21,618 nt of DNA, from IMG/VR virus record IMGVR_UViG_3300025425_001035, positions 1 to 21,618 of that record, one strand, 5' to 3'. Shown piece by piece: positions 21,546 through 21,618 of the stretch; within the stretch, counting starts at the first letter, position 1; every line of letters starts with the position of its first letter. The notes beneath the pieces were generated by a model, which searched no databases, was not told the DNA's origin, and saw only the letters and a list, made by a program, of their open reading frames with translations. This stretch comes from a virus. The position numbers and the translations under genes are program-made.

Positions 21546-21618
21546 ATGGCAACAGTAATACAGATAAAAAGAAGTTCGGGTACAACCGCCCCAGCAACAC
21601 TCAAATTAGGTGAAATTG
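21546..21618 (+). CDS. Start of a tail-fibre-like virion gene (partial)
   Basis: An ATG at 21546, six bases after AGGAG (21535-21539), opens a frame reading MATVIQIKRSSGTTAPATLK and on to the window edge. This start is typical of fibre or structural proteins in marine T4-like phages, where a short IQIKRS strand is followed by a Pro/Ala/Thr linker. Only 24 residues are visible, so size and role cannot be judged. Confidence 0.65.
   Translation, partial: MATVIQIKRSSGTTAPATLKLGEI

Noticed and set aside
1-21618. tRNA genes, CRISPR arrays, insertion sequences or integrase sites
   Set aside because: No cloverleaf-like conserved arms, regularly spaced repeats, transposase motifs or terminal inverted repeats were seen by reading. 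A dedicated scan was not possible.

Overview
The window looks like part of a large, very AT-rich tailed-phage genome of the marine T4-like (myovirus) type. Three things point to this. Virion-type genes sit at both ends. TATAAATA boxes, the T4-like late promoter core, lie just upstream of several genes. Genes are packed so tightly that most stop codons overlap the next start. The tail-fibre-like proteins (for example the TADRNVTLPNETGT stretch near 1006-1047 and the MATVIQIKRSSGT start at 21546) resemble those of marine cyanophages and pelagiphages. The host cannot be fixed from sequence; a low-GC marine bacterium such as SAR11 or Prochlorococcus is an inference.

Layout. (1) 1-2135: a small coiled-coil protein and two tail/virion-type proteins, rightward. 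(2) 2142-3366: a short sugar-nucleotide epimerase/dehydratase and an unknown 168-residue protein, rightward. (3) 13421 down to 3353: thirteen leftward genes, every one overlapping the next. They encode three nitroreductase-fold proteins, three GT-A-type and one GT-B-like glycosyltransferase, a methyltransferase, a NodU/CmcH-type carbamoyltransferase, a radical SAM enzyme, a DegT-type aminotransferase, an SGNH hydrolase and a 95-residue unknown. (4) 13461-20643: eleven rightward genes, nearly all overlapping. They encode five Fe(II)/2-oxoglutarate oxygenase-like proteins (two TauD-type), a fatty-acid desaturase, a fold-type I PLP enzyme, an FMN reductase, a peroxiredoxin, a methyltransferase and a GNAT-like acetyltransferase. 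(5) 20667-21618: small virion-type genes resume, with late promoters at 20639 and 21232; the last gene runs off the window.

The two metabolic runs diverge from a 39-base gap holding a perfect 20-bp palindrome that carries a TATAAATA box on each strand. About 17 kb of enzyme genes is thus inserted among late structural genes and apparently fired both ways from one late-type promoter. The leftward run reads as sugar building, transfer and decoration (epimerase, aminotransferase, glycosyltransferases, carbamoylation, ester chemistry, methylation). The rightward run reads as oxygen-dependent tailoring with redox support. The best overall inference is a phage-encoded late pathway that makes and attaches an elaborately modified glycan or lipid-like group, on the virion fibres or on the infected cell's envelope. 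The product cannot be named from sequence. The strongest oddities are the bidirectional palindromic promoter, the matching Asp-to-Asn change in the metal motif of both TauD-type proteins, and the sheer number of O2-using enzymes.

No tRNA, rRNA, CRISPR array, insertion sequence or convincing terminator was seen, and no stretch over 300 bases lacks a gene.
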